From Taklimakanibacter sp049323275 (GTDB lineage: Bacteria > Pseudomonadota > Alphaproteobacteria > Rhizobiales > Aestuariivirgaceae): DNA of 64,000 nucleotides. Position 1 is the stretch's first letter; every line of letters starts with the position of its first letter. The notes below the pieces were generated by a model. The model was not told the origin of the DNA, searched no databases, and saw only the letters and a list, made by a program, of their open reading frames with translations. Of the stretch, positions 34,338 through 42,808 are shown in pieces. The stretch lies in the NCBI GenBank assembly GCA_049323275.1, contig JBMOOM010000071.1, forward strand, positions 4,631-68,630, in the 5' to 3' direction. Both the position numbers and the translations under genes were made by a program.

Positions 34338-35848
34338 AATCGTCCGAGCGCGTTGCGCGGAAAGAAACGAAGATGAGACCACTGCGCAACGCAAGCCCGG
34401 CACGGCGCGAGGAGACGCTCGACCCGCATGACTGGGCGACGCTGAAGGCCCTGTCGCATCGCATCGTCGATGATTCGGTCGCCTATCTGCGCGACATCCA
34501 TGACCGGCCGTCCTGGCGCGCCATGCCGGGCGACGTGAAGGCATTCTTCACGAGCCCAATGCCGCGCAAGCCCGGCGAGATCGACGGGATCTATCGCGAG
34601 GTGACGGAGAAACTGATGCCCTATCCGATGGGCAACAACCATCCGCGCTTCTGGTCGTGGTATATGGGCGCCGGCAACTATACCGGCGCGCTCGGCGATT
34701 TCCTCGCCGCGATCCAGGGCTCGAATCTGGGCGGCGGCAATCACGCCGCGGCCCTTCTCGACCAGCAGGTGCTGAGCTGGTGCAAGGAAATGACAGGGTT
34801 CCCCGCATCCGCCAGCGGCACGCTGACGAGCGGCGGGTCGGAAGCCAATCTGCTGGCGCTCACCGTGGCGCGCAACGCCAAGGCCGGCATCGACATCCGC
34901 GAGCATGGCGTCGCCGCCATCGAGAAACCCTTACGCTTCTATGCCTCGGACCAGGTGCATAGCTGCCACCGCAAGGCGCTGGAGGCGCTCGGCCTCGGCA
35001 ACCGCGCCCTGCGCCGCATCGCCACGACCGCTGACTTCAAAATCGACATCCCGGCATTGCGCCAGGCGATCGCCAAGGACCGCGCCAAGGGTTTCAAGCC
35101 CGCCTGCCTCATCGCCACCGCCGGCACCGTCAATACCGGCGCCATCGACGATCTTCACGCGCTTGCCGATCTCGCCCAGGCGGAAGATCTCTGGTTCCAT
35201 GTCGATGGCTGCATCGGCGCGCTGCTGGCGATCGCGCCCGAAAATGCCTGGCGCGTTTCCGGGCTCGAGCGCGCCCAGTCGCTCGCCTTCGATCCGCATA
35301 AGGGCCTGCATGCGCCCTTCGAGGCGGGTTGCGTGCTGTTCAAGAACGCGACGGCGCATCGCGCCGCCTTCGCCGTCACGCCGGAATATCTCGAAAGCGC
35401 GCCGCGCGGCCTCGCCTCTGGCCCATGGCTGCATGAATATGGCCTGCAGACCTCACGCGGCTTCCGGGCGCTCAAGATCTGGCTGGCGCTCAAGGAGCAC
35501 GGCATCGAGAAATTCGGCCGCCTCATCGACCAGGCCATCGTCCAGGGACAATATCTGAGCCGGCGCATCGCCGCGGAGCCGCGACTGGAGCTCGTCTCGC
35601 CTACGACGATCAATATCGTCTGCTTCCGCTGCCGGCCGAAACAAATGAAGAGCGAGGACGCGTTGAAGGCGCTCAATGTCGAGATCATGCTGCGGCTGCA
35701 GGAGCAAGGCATCGCGACCCTGTCCGACACGACGCTGCACGGCCGCCACTGCCTGCGCGTGGCGATCAATAATCACCGCACCCGCACGAGCGATCTCAAT
35801 CTCCTTCTCGACGAGTTGCTGCGGATCGGCGCCGAACTCGCGGCATGA
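34334..35848 (+). CDS. Group II PLP-dependent amino-acid decarboxylase family protein
   Basis: 504 aa from ATG 34334 (an alternative ATG at 34373 would remove 13 residues). Aspartate-aminotransferase-fold enzyme of the DDC/glutamate decarboxylase family. Signatures: NHPRFWSWYMGAGNYTGAL, TSGGSEANLLALTVARNAKA, the PLP-binding VDGCIGA with preceding FHVDGC aspartate, and the Schiff-base lysine in FDPHKGLHAPFEAG. The glycine after the lysine (usually W in HKW) suggests a subgroup different from aromatic amino-acid decarboxylase. Substrate unknown; coupling to the mddA-like gene suggests sulfur amino-acid chemistry, but that is only inference. Confidence 0.85.
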   Translation: MKSSERVARKETKMRPLRNASPARREETLDPHDWATLKALSHRIVDDSVAYLRDIHDRPSWRAMPGDVKAFFTSPMPRKPGEIDGIYREVTEKLMPYPMGNNHPRFWSWYMGAGNYTGALGDFLAAIQGSNLGGGNHAAALLDQQVLSWCKEMTGFPASASGTLTSGGSEANLLALTVARNAKAGIDIREHGVAAIEKPLRFYASDQVHSCHRKALEALGLGNRALRRIATTADFKIDIPALRQAIAKDRAKGFKPACLIATAGTVNTGAIDDLHALADLAQAEDLWFHVDGCIGALLAIAPENAWRVSGLERAQSLAFDPHKGLHAPFEAGCVLFKNATAHRAAFAVTPEYLESAPRGLASGPWLHEYGLQTSRGFRALKIWLALKEHGIEKFGRLIDQAIVQGQYLSRRIAAEPRLELVSPTTINIVCFRCRPKQMKSEDALKALNVEIMLRLQEQGIATLSDTTLHGRHCLRVAINNHRTRTSDLNLLLDELLRIGAELAA

Positions 35849-35852
35849 AGCC

Positions 35853-37313
35853 TCACGCCGCGTCGCGCAGACGGCTGCGCCTGTCGATCAGCGGCAGGCT
35901 GACGATCGCCCGCAGCCCGCCGGCGTGATTGACGAGCCGGATATCGCCGCCATGGTTGCGGATGATGTTGCGCGCGATGGAAAGGCCCAGACCAACGCCG
36001 CCCGTCTCCTGATTGCGCGAATCCTCCAGGCGGAAGAAGGGCATGAAGACCTGTTCGGCCATGTTGGCCGGGATGCCCGGACCGTCATCCTCGATAATGA
36101 TGTCGATGCCGTCGGCCTGCATCGCCATGCTGATGCGGGCGCGCTTGCCGTAGCGGGTGGCGTTCTCGACCAGATTGCGCAAGGCGCGGCGCAGCGCATC
36201 GGGGCGGCAGCGATAGCTGATCTTAAGGCCGTTGTTGAAGCTGACGTCGTGGCCCATATCGGCGAGATCGTCAGAAAGCGACTGGATCAGCGCCGTCAGG
36301 TCGACGGAGCGCGTCTCCTCGGCGGCGGAGTCCTCGCGCGCGAAGGACAATGTCGCCTCGGTCATCTTCTGCATCTCGTCGATCGTGCCCAGCATCCTTT
36401 CACGAATCTCGTCATCATTCACGAATTCGGCGCGCAGCCGGAGCGAGGTGATCGGCGTGCGCAGATCATGGCCGATGGCGGCCAGCATGCGGGTACGGTC
36501 GGCGATGAAGCGCGTCAGGCGCTCCTGCATCCGGTTGAAGGCCTGGGCACTGTGACGAATGTCGCGTGGACCGGTCTCGGGCAATGGCGTCACGGTTTCG
36601 CCGCGGCCAAGCGCCTCGGCGGCGGCGGTCATGCGGCGCATCGGCCGGGTGATGCCGCGGATCGCGATGCCTAGCATGATCGAGAGAACGATGGCGGTGA
36701 TGACGAGGGTCGAAACGGCGTGCGATGTCCAGAACCGCTCCTTCCACGGCTTGGCATAGGCGATGTTGAGCCAGCCGCCCGGACTGAGCTTGACCGACAG
36801 GCCGATCGCATTGGCCTTGTCGAGGCGGTCGGGCACGCTCATGTCGAGGCACATGACCTTGGCCAGCCGCGGGAAGTTCCATTCGTCCCGATCAGGCGCG
36901 ATCCAGGTGGAATTCGCCGACGTGATCGCCCTGATATCCTTATGGAACGCATCGGCGATGGATTTGGCGACAGTGACGGCCGACTCCGTCGTCGAAAACG
37001 GCTGGACGAGCCGGTCCCAGGCGTCACGCCGCCAGGCGGCCGCGTCGGCGGGCTCGGCTTCCGAGACCCAATAGCGCGTGTTGAGGGTGTTGTTGGCGCG
37101 CGTAATGTCTCCGGCCAGCGATGGCGGCGTCGTCTCGATGAGGCGCGCGACGGTCTCGGCCCGGCTCATCAGCTCCTCGCGATAGGCGGCGCGGATCGCC
37201 TGATCGCGCTCGTCACGCGAGAACAGCAGGCTGATCGCCTGTGAGAGGAGAAGCGCGAACACCGCCAGGCAGATGAACTGCGTGGCCATGCTCATGTCCC
37301 GGAACAGCTTCAT
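35853..37313 (-). CDS. Sensor histidine kinase of an OmpR-type two-component system
   Basis: 486 aa, inner-membrane sensor. Start ATG 37313 (MKLFRDMSMATQF), overlapping the regulator stop by 4 bp. Membrane span near residues 10-30, a periplasmic domain to about residue 170, a second span (VSTLVITAIVLSIMLGIAI), HAMP linker (TRPMRRMTAAAEALGRGE), H-box AIGHDLRTPITSLRLRAEF with the phosphorylated His, N-box RRALRNLVENATRYG, and G-boxes DDGPGIP and GVGLGLSIARNI. Complete and likely active. Stimulus unknown. Confidence 0.94.
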   Translation of the reverse strand: MKLFRDMSMATQFICLAVFALLLSQAISLLFSRDERDQAIRAAYREELMSRAETVARLIETTPPSLAGDITRANNTLNTRYWVSEAEPADAAAWRRDAWDRLVQPFSTTESAVTVAKSIADAFHKDIRAITSANSTWIAPDRDEWNFPRLAKVMCLDMSVPDRLDKANAIGLSVKLSPGGWLNIAYAKPWKERFWTSHAVSTLVITAIVLSIMLGIAIRGITRPMRRMTAAAEALGRGETVTPLPETGPRDIRHSAQAFNRMQERLTRFIADRTRMLAAIGHDLRTPITSLRLRAEFVNDDEIRERMLGTIDEMQKMTEATLSFAREDSAAEETRSVDLTALIQSLSDDLADMGHDVSFNNGLKISYRCRPDALRRALRNLVENATRYGKRARISMAMQADGIDIIIEDDGPGIPANMAEQVFMPFFRLEDSRNQETGGVGLGLSIARNIIRNHGGDIRLVNHAGGLRAIVSLPLIDRRSRLRDAA

Positions 37314-38029
37314 GCCGGCTCGACCGCGGCGGAGAAGCAATAGCCGCCACCCCAATGAGTCTTGATCAGGGCCGGCGTCTTGGGATCGATCTCGATCTTC
37401 TTGCGCAGGCGCGAGACCTGATTGTCGATGCTGCGGTCGAAAAGCTCGGCGGTGCGCCCGACGGTGAGGTCGAGCAGCTGGTCGCGCGTCAGCACCATGC
37501 CGGCATGATCGAGAAAGGCGCAGAGCAGCCGGTATTCGGCGGTCGAGAGCGCCACCGCGACGCCATCGGCGCCGATCAGCTCGCGACGGGCGCCGTCGAG
37601 AAGCCAGCGGTCGAACTTGAGCTGCTGTGCCGTCGCGCGGCCGCGCTGCGGCGGCAGGCTGTGGACGCGGCGCAGCACCGCCTTGATGCGGGCCAGCAGC
37701 TCGCGCGGATTGAAGGGCTTGCCGAGATAATCATCGGCGCCGAGCTCGAGGCCGATGATGCGGTCGGTCTCCTCGGTCATGGCGGTGAGGAGGATGACGG
37801 GAATGTCGGTGGTGTCGCGCAAGTGGTGGCAAAGCGACAGTCCGTCCTCGCCCGGCATCATGATGTCGAGCACGACGAGATCGAAGGCGCTCCGGTCGAG
37901 CAGCCGGCGCAGCGCCTGGGCGCTTTCTGCGATGGTGACGCGATAGCCGTGCCGGGTGAGATACTTTCCCACCAGGTCGCGTATGTCGCGGTGATCGTCG
38001 ACGACCGCGATATGAGGCGTCGCGTTCAT
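37310..38029 (-). CDS. OmpR/PhoB-type response regulator
   Basis: 239 aa, start ATG 38029 (MNATPHIAVVDDHRDI). Receiver domain residues 5-120 with acidic pocket VVDDH, phospho-acceptor Asp in LVVLDIMMPGEDG, the Thr in LLTAMTEETD and Lys in YLGKPFNPRELLARI; C-terminal winged helix (LSTAEYRLLCAFLDHAG, VSRLRKKIE). It is first in the operon with the kinase gene and divergent from the nucleotide cyclase gene, 178 bp away. Confidence 0.95.
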   Translation of the reverse strand: MNATPHIAVVDDHRDIRDLVGKYLTRHGYRVTIAESAQALRRLLDRSAFDLVVLDIMMPGEDGLSLCHHLRDTTDIPVILLTAMTEETDRIIGLELGADDYLGKPFNPRELLARIKAVLRRVHSLPPQRGRATAQQLKFDRWLLDGARRELIGADGVAVALSTAEYRLLCAFLDHAGMVLTRDQLLDLTVGRTAELFDRSIDNQVSRLRKKIEIDPKTPALIKTHWGGGYCFSAAVEPA

Positions 38030-38207
38030 GGCTGGAGGTCTACACTCCCCCGAGGTGAAGTAAAGCTCACACTCGCGTGAAAAGTGTATCAAACTATGGC
38101 GGAAGCCGGGGCTGTGACAGATCAAGGCAGATCAGGCCCTTTTGCGCCCAACTTCCGCGACGCGCCGCCTCCATATAGCCCCCGACACAACAGATCGGGC
38201 CATCACC

Positions 38208-38879
38208 ATGTATCAGCACTCTGCCGCCGAAACCGTCCAGGCCCCTGCCAATGGCCACTTCATGCCGGGCCTCAGGCTGCCGCGCGCCACCGCCGCGGTG
38301 GCGCTGTTCGCCGATATCGTAGGGTATACGGAGCACTGCGAGCGTCTGGATCCCGAGGAGGTCTTCCTGCTGCTCTGCGAGTTCTATCGCCACGCCGGAC
38401 GCGCCATCACCGCGGAGCGCGCCGATTTCGTCGATCACTTCGGCGATGAGGTGCTGGCGGTGTGGAAGCACGAGGCGCCGCTCGGCATCCAGGCGCTCAA
38501 GGCGCTGCGCTGCGGCTTCGCTCTGCATGCCGAGATCGCGTCCTGGAACGGCTGGCGGCAGCGCAACGGCCTCGAGGCGGTCAAGATCGGCATCGGCATT
38601 CATGCCGGACCCGTGATGCTCGGCCGCCCGCTCGGCGGCTATGGCGGCGGCGCCAGCGTATTCGGCGACACGGTGAACATCGCCAGCCGGCTCGAACGGC
38701 AGACTCGGCTCATCGGCGCCGACATCGTCGTCTCGGACCGGCTCTACCGGCTGGTCGAAGCGATGAATCCGCGCGAAAGATTGCTCGAGCGCTTCGCCGC
38801 CACTCTCGAGGTCACGCTCAACGGCCGCGCCGAACCCCTCACGATCCGCCACGCGACGGCAAGAACGGATTTATTCTGA
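38208..38879 (+). CDS. Class III adenylate/guanylate cyclase catalytic-domain protein
   Basis: 223 aa from ATG 38208; a longer frame from 38142 lacks family support. A soluble stand-alone cyclase domain, residues 30-200: FADIVGYT (first metal Asp), DHFGDEVLAVW (second metal Asp), IGIHAGPVMLG, and GDTVNIASRLE (ribose/transition-state Asn and Arg). The residue three before GD is Asp, where adenylate cyclases usually carry a base-specifying Lys (K-x-x-GD), so substrate choice is uncertain. No sensor domain is attached. Its last 9 bp overlap the convergent alpha/beta hydrolase. Confidence 0.88.
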   Translation: MYQHSAAETVQAPANGHFMPGLRLPRATAAVALFADIVGYTEHCERLDPEEVFLLLCEFYRHAGRAITAERADFVDHFGDEVLAVWKHEAPLGIQALKALRCGFALHAEIASWNGWRQRNGLEAVKIGIGIHAGPVMLGRPLGGYGGGASVFGDTVNIASRLERQTRLIGADIVVSDRLYRLVEAMNPRERLLERFAATLEVTLNGRAEPLTIRHATARTDLF

Positions 38880-39653
38880 CGCGTGCCGGCCCAGGAAGGC
38901 GCCGACCGGACCCGCGACGCGCTCCGGCGCCTCGAGCAGAATGGCATGGCGCAGGCCTTCGAGGATGACGAGCTCGGAATTGTCGAGCTCACCGGCGATG
39001 AATTCATTGAGGCGCGGCGGGCAGCCGCCGTCGAATTCGCCGGTCAACACCAAGGATGGGCTCTTCACTTCGTGAAGCCAGGGCGCCATCTCGGTCTCGG
39101 CATAAATATGGAAGACATTGAGGAAGATGCCCGCGTCGGTCTCGATCACCTGCTTCAGGCGATTGGCGATGACGTCCGGCCGCCTCTGTCCGAATTCCGG
39201 CGTGAACCAGCGGTCCTTCAGCGTCTCGAGAACGGGCGGTATGCCCTTCTGCTCCATCGCCGCGACGACGCCCTTGACCTTGGCGCTGTCATCCGCCGTG
39301 CGTCCGGCCGCGGTGCTGAGCAGCCCCAGCGAGATGACATGCTGCGGATAACGGCGCGCATAGGCCGGGCCGATCATGCCGCCCAGCGAATGGCCGATGA
39401 AATGGGCGCGCTCGATGCCGAGCTCGGCGCGCAGGGCCTCGAGATCGTCGACCAGGTCGTCGAGGCCGAATGGCACCGGCACCATCGGCGATCGGCCATG
39501 GCCGCGCAGGTCATAGGAGATGCAGCGGTAACGGTCGCGCAGCAGCTTGACGAGGCCGTCCCAGGACTGGCGCGAGGCGCCGATGCCGTGGATCATGAAC
39601 AGAGGCGGGCCTTCGCCCTCGACCGAAAATGCCGATCTGACCGGTTTCGCCAT
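38871..39653 (-). CDS. Alpha/beta hydrolase (MhpC/PcaD-like)
   Basis: 260 aa, start ATG 39653 (MAKPVRSAFSVEGEG); the longer frame overlaps the tautomerase gene. Hydrolase fold with oxyanion HGIGASRQSW, nucleophile elbow IGHSLGGMIG (Ser), GEFDGGCPP (probable Asp) and LRHAILLEAPE (His). Fourth gene of the flavin-monooxygenase operon, so it probably opens a lactone, enol-lactone or meta-cleavage product made by the earlier enzymes. Confidence 0.9.
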   Translation of the reverse strand: MAKPVRSAFSVEGEGPPLFMIHGIGASRQSWDGLVKLLRDRYRCISYDLRGHGRSPMVPVPFGLDDLVDDLEALRAELGIERAHFIGHSLGGMIGPAYARRYPQHVISLGLLSTAAGRTADDSAKVKGVVAAMEQKGIPPVLETLKDRWFTPEFGQRRPDVIANRLKQVIETDAGIFLNVFHIYAETEMAPWLHEVKSPSLVLTGEFDGGCPPRLNEFIAGELDNSELVILEGLRHAILLEAPERVAGPVGAFLGRHASE

Positions 39654-39667
39654 AATGACGCTTCGCC

Positions 39668-39868
39668 CTATTTCTTGTCGGGATATTTGTCGGACATCAG
39701 AATGCCGGCGCCGCCCCAATCTTCCTTGGCGACATCGGCGATGACGATCTGCACGCTTTCCGGCGTGCCGCCGCAGGTGCGGATGAAGGCATCGGTCAAT
39801 TCCTTCACCAGAGCGCGCTTCTGATCGACGGTGCGGCCTTTGAACATTTCAACACGGATGACGGGCAT
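39668..39868 (-). CDS. 4-oxalocrotonate tautomerase family protein
   Basis: 66 aa, the usual 4-OT size. After removal of the initiator Met it begins with the catalytic Pro1 (PVIRVEMFKGRT), and Arg11 is present. The residue at place 39 is Gln instead of the Arg of classical 4-OT, and Trp stands at place 50, so the substrate carboxylate is held differently. Catalyses enol/keto isomerisation of an unsaturated 2-oxoacid, or a hydrolytic side reaction. Encoded 9 bp after the LLM oxygenase and 14 bp before the hydrolase. Confidence 0.88.
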   Translation of the reverse strand: MPVIRVEMFKGRTVDQKRALVKELTDAFIRTCGGTPESVQIVIADVAKEDWGGAGILMSDKYPDKK

Positions 39869-39877
39869 TTCGGGTCC

Positions 39878-40918
39878 TTATGCTGCGCGATTTGCTGCGG
39901 TTTTAGGTATATGCGGCATGATAAATTCGGCAAAGCGGTGCATGGCGTCCAGCGCCTCGCTCTGCGTATGGCCGATATTCACATTCATGATGAAATCGTC
40001 AATGCCGAGCTCGGCATATTGGGCGATCCGGTCGACCATTTCCGATTTGGTGCAGATAATCAAGTTCTGCGACAATTGCTCGATCGTCTGCTTCTGCGGA
40101 AGGGGTGCGATCTGGCCGTGCTCGACGATGCCGGGCCCGATGAAGACATTGTTGAAGCGGCTGTAATAATCGTAGGCGAGCTTCAACTTATGTTCGGCAT
40201 CGGCGTCGTCCTTGGCCAGGAGGCAGACGCGCGACAGAGCGAGGCGCAGATGCTCGCCGTCCTTGCCGAGCTCGGCCTTGCCGCGATGGAAGGCGCCGAC
40301 CTGCGCCTTCATCTTCTCGAAGGTGGCGTCGAGCGGCGTCGTCTGGATATGGAAGCCGCGCTTCGTCGAGGCATAGATGCCGTCCGGCACCAGCGCCGCC
40401 ACCATCAACTGCGGCCGCGCCTTCGATACCGGCCGCGGCATCACGGTGATCGGATCGAACTTGTAATATTTGCCGTCCCAGGAGACTTCCTCGCCGGCGA
40501 AGAGCGCCATCAGCAGATTGAGCGATTCATCGAATTTCTCGCGCGAGATCTCGATCGGCACGCCCATGCGCGCCATTTCATAGGCGAAGGCGCCGCGCCC
40601 GACGCCGAGGATCAGGCGGCCTTCACATAGAATGTCGGCCTGGATCGCCTGGCCGGCGAAGATGCGCATGTCGTGCAGGGGCAGAACGGAGACCGAGGTG
40701 ACGACCTCGATACGCTTCGTCACCGATGCGACCTTCACCGCCATCTGCAACGGATCGGGCACCAGAAGGATGTTGATCAGGTGATGCTCGGGGATGGTGA
40801 CCCCGCGATAGCCGAGGCGCTCGGCAAGCTTCGCCTGCTCGATCATGTCGGCATAGAGCCGGTCGCCGCCATAGGTCTTGTCGGGATAATAGGCCGAGAG
40901 GAAGTGATTGAATTCCAC
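39878..40918 (-). CDS. LLM-class flavin-dependent monooxygenase (luciferase-like)
   Basis: 346 aa from a GTG at 40918 (MEFNHFLSAYYPD); a longer frame reaches 40963 but would run into the flavin-reductase gene. TIM-barrel bacterial-luciferase family: ADMIEQAKLAERLGYRGVTI, PEHHLINILLVPDP, GRLILGVGRGAFAYEMARMG, SREKFDESLNLL, and IDDFIMNVNIGHTQ near the end. It uses FMNH2 supplied by the reductase encoded just upstream. Likely attacks a ring, ketone or C-S bond. Confidence 0.9.
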   Translation of the reverse strand: MEFNHFLSAYYPDKTYGGDRLYADMIEQAKLAERLGYRGVTIPEHHLINILLVPDPLQMAVKVASVTKRIEVVTSVSVLPLHDMRIFAGQAIQADILCEGRLILGVGRGAFAYEMARMGVPIEISREKFDESLNLLMALFAGEEVSWDGKYYKFDPITVMPRPVSKARPQLMVAALVPDGIYASTKRGFHIQTTPLDATFEKMKAQVGAFHRGKAELGKDGEHLRLALSRVCLLAKDDADAEHKLKLAYDYYSRFNNVFIGPGIVEHGQIAPLPQKQTIEQLSQNLIICTKSEMVDRIAQYAELGIDDFIMNVNIGHTQSEALDAMHRFAEFIMPHIPKTAANRAA

Positions 40919-40934
40919 GATGGATCCCGTTGCT

Positions 40935-41453
40935 TCAGGAGAGATGGGGTTGCGCCGCGGCAAGGCCGGTCCAGCGGCCGAAGACGCCGCTGCGATAGAT
41001 CAAGGCGTCCTCGGCGACCTCGCCGGTGATGCACATGACCTCGCCGATGACGATGTTGTGGGTGCTCGCCGGATGGGCGGTGACCAGCGCGCATTCAAGC
41101 GTGAGCACCGCATCCTCGAGAATGGGCGCGCCGGTGACGCCGGTGCGCCACAGACCCGTCTCGAATTTCCGCTCGGCCGGGATGCCGCCGTCGAAACCGG
41201 CAAAGATGCGGGCGAGCGGCAACTGGCTGGTGGCGAGGAGATTGATCGAGAAGCAGCGCGCCTCTTCCACCGTACGGCAGGTGGTGCTGCGGCGGTTGAG
41301 GCAGGCCAGCACTTGCGGCGGCTCGGCCGAGAGCGAGCAGATCGCCGTCGCGGTCATGCCGGCGCGCCGCGGCGCCGATCCCGCCGCGACGACCGCCACG
41401 CCGGCCGGGAAGCGGCGCATGGCGGAACGGAAATCATCAGGGCTGCAGGTCAT
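40935..41453 (-). CDS. Flavin reductase, partner of the LLM monooxygenase
   Basis: 172 aa, start ATG 41453 (MTCSPDDFRSAMRRFPAGVA). HpaC/RutF-like FMN reductase domain: FPAGVAVVAA, GMTATAICSLSAEPPQVLAC, SINLLATSQ, NIVIGEV. It supplies reduced FMN by diffusion to the oxygenase encoded 17 bp downstream. First gene of the operon and divergent from a LysR regulator. Confidence 0.92.
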   Translation of the reverse strand: MTCSPDDFRSAMRRFPAGVAVVAAGSAPRRAGMTATAICSLSAEPPQVLACLNRRSTTCRTVEEARCFSINLLATSQLPLARIFAGFDGGIPAERKFETGLWRTGVTGAPILEDAVLTLECALVTAHPASTHNIVIGEVMCITGEVAEDALIYRSGVFGRWTGLAAAQPHLS

Positions 41454-41510
41454 GGCGGCCACTATCGGCGCGAGGTAATATCTTGTAAAACGAATTAACT
41501 TGGCCAGAAA

Positions 41511-41527
41511 GTTCGAGAAATCCGAAC
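41511..41527. promoter_or_regulatory. Candidate LysR operator upstream of the flavin-monooxygenase operon
   Basis: Inverted repeat GTTCG-N7-CGAAC, containing a T-N11-A arrangement (T41513 to A41525), in the 90-bp divergent region between the flavin reductase and lysR genes. Short arms, so moderate support only. Confidence 0.35.
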
Positions 41528-41543
41528 CGATGGGAAATATCCG

Positions 41544-42398
41544 ATGAATTTGACCCATGTTCAGACCTTCGTCGCGGCGGTGGAGACCGGCAATCTCAAC
41601 CGCACGGCGGCGAAGCTCAATGTCACCCAGTCGACGGTGACGGCGCGTATCGACGCGCTGGAGAGCCTGATCGGCCAGAAGCTCCTTCACCGCAACAAAT
41701 CGGGGACCGAACTCACGCCGGCGGGGGCCAAGTTCCTGCGCCATGCCGAGGTGCTGATGCAGGTGTGGCGGCAGGCGCGCTACGAGACGTCGCTGCCGCG
41801 CGGCTTCGAGGACGTCCTGGCGCTCGCCTGCGACCCGCAATTATGGACGGGCGTCGCCGAACTGTGGGTGAGGGATCTGCGCCAGGCACGCCCTATGATC
41901 GCCATCAGCGTCGAGGACCAGCCGGGGCGCGCCATGGTCGATATCGTCCTTTCCTACACGCCGCCCGCCGGCGCCTTTTCCGTCGACATCGTCGGCGAGG
42001 ACATGTTCATCGAGGTCGCCACGGTGAAACGCGGCCTGATGCGCTGGGATCCGCTCTATGTCTATGTCGATCTCGGCGAGGATTTCCGCCGCCAGCATAC
42101 GGAAGCCTTTCCGGTCGACGAGACGGCCATCGTCACCTTCTCGAGCAGCGTCCAGGCGCTCGATCACATACTGAGCTGCGGCGGCTCGGCCTATCTGCCC
42201 TATCGCGTGGCACGCCCTGAGATCGAAGCGGGCAAGCTCTTCGAAGTCGACGGCGCGCCGCGCTTCAGCCGCACCATCTATCTCGGCCGCAACAGCGCCC
42301 GCACCGATGCCTGGCCATGGTTCGGAGAGTTCCTGCAGGAGTTCAAGGGAAAGCTGGTCAGCCACATGGCCGTCCCGGCGAAAGGCGGAATCCAATAG
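41544..42398 (+). CDS. LysR-family regulator whose last codons come from a repeat element
   Basis: 284 aa. HTH at residues 1-60 (MNLTHVQTFVAAVETGNLNR, LNVTQSTVTARIDALESLIG, LTPAGAKFL), effector domain from about residue 90. Divergent from the flavin-monooxygenase operon, its probable target. The C-terminus VPAKGGIQ and stop codon lie in a decayed first unit of the intergenic tandem array: intact units translate in the same frame as IPAQAGIQ and then a stop. So the repeat seems to have replaced or trimmed the original 3' end. Confidence 0.92.
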   Translation: MNLTHVQTFVAAVETGNLNRTAAKLNVTQSTVTARIDALESLIGQKLLHRNKSGTELTPAGAKFLRHAEVLMQVWRQARYETSLPRGFEDVLALACDPQLWTGVAELWVRDLRQARPMIAISVEDQPGRAMVDIVLSYTPPAGAFSVDIVGEDMFIEVATVKRGLMRWDPLYVYVDLGEDFRRQHTEAFPVDETAIVTFSSSVQALDHILSCGGSAYLPYRVARPEIEAGKLFEVDGAPRFSRTIYLGRNSARTDAWPWFGEFLQEFKGKLVSHMAVPAKGGIQ

Positions 42399-42790
42399 AT
42401 CCTTGAGACGCGAGCATTGCGCGCCCACTTGCGCTTATTCAATGGATCCCGGCTTTCGCCGGGATGACGAACTGAGGGAGCGTCGCCACAACACAACGCA
42501 AATTGTGCCGAGAGATACGGCCTCTCATATCGTCATCCCGGCGCAAGCCGGGATCCAATAAATTGGTGAAACGCGGGGAGCGCCGCCCGCTTGCGCTTAT
42601 TCAATGGTTCCCGGCTTTCGCCGGGATGACGAACTGAGAGAGCGTTGCTACACACAACGCAAATTGTGCCGGGAGATATGGCCTCTCATATCGTCATCCC
42701 GGCGCAAGCCGGGATCCAATAAATTGGTGAAACGCGGGCAGCGCCGCCCGCTTGCGCTTATTCAATGGGTCCCGGCTTTCGCCGGCATGA
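42371..42790. repeat. Tandem array of about 161-bp palindromic units (about 2.6 copies)
   Basis: The block CGTCATCCCGGC...GCCGGGATCCAATA recurs at 42371 (decayed), 42531 and 42692, and CTTGCGCTTATTCAATGG at 42428, 42590 and 42751, giving a period of 160-162 bp. Inside each unit CCCGGCTTTCGCCGGGATGAC and its inverse CGTCATCCCGGCGCAAGCC face each other, so every unit can fold into a long hairpin. It fills the convergent gap between the lysR and mocR genes; I see no open reading frame of interest in it. Probably a bidirectional transcription barrier. Confidence 0.85.
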
Positions 42791-42808
42791 CGCGAGTGAA
42801 GGTGGTTT

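Noticed and set aside
42371..42790. Possible CRISPR array
   Set aside because: Units are about 161 bp, nearly identical throughout, with internal palindromes and no short repeat plus variable spacer pattern; no cas genes.
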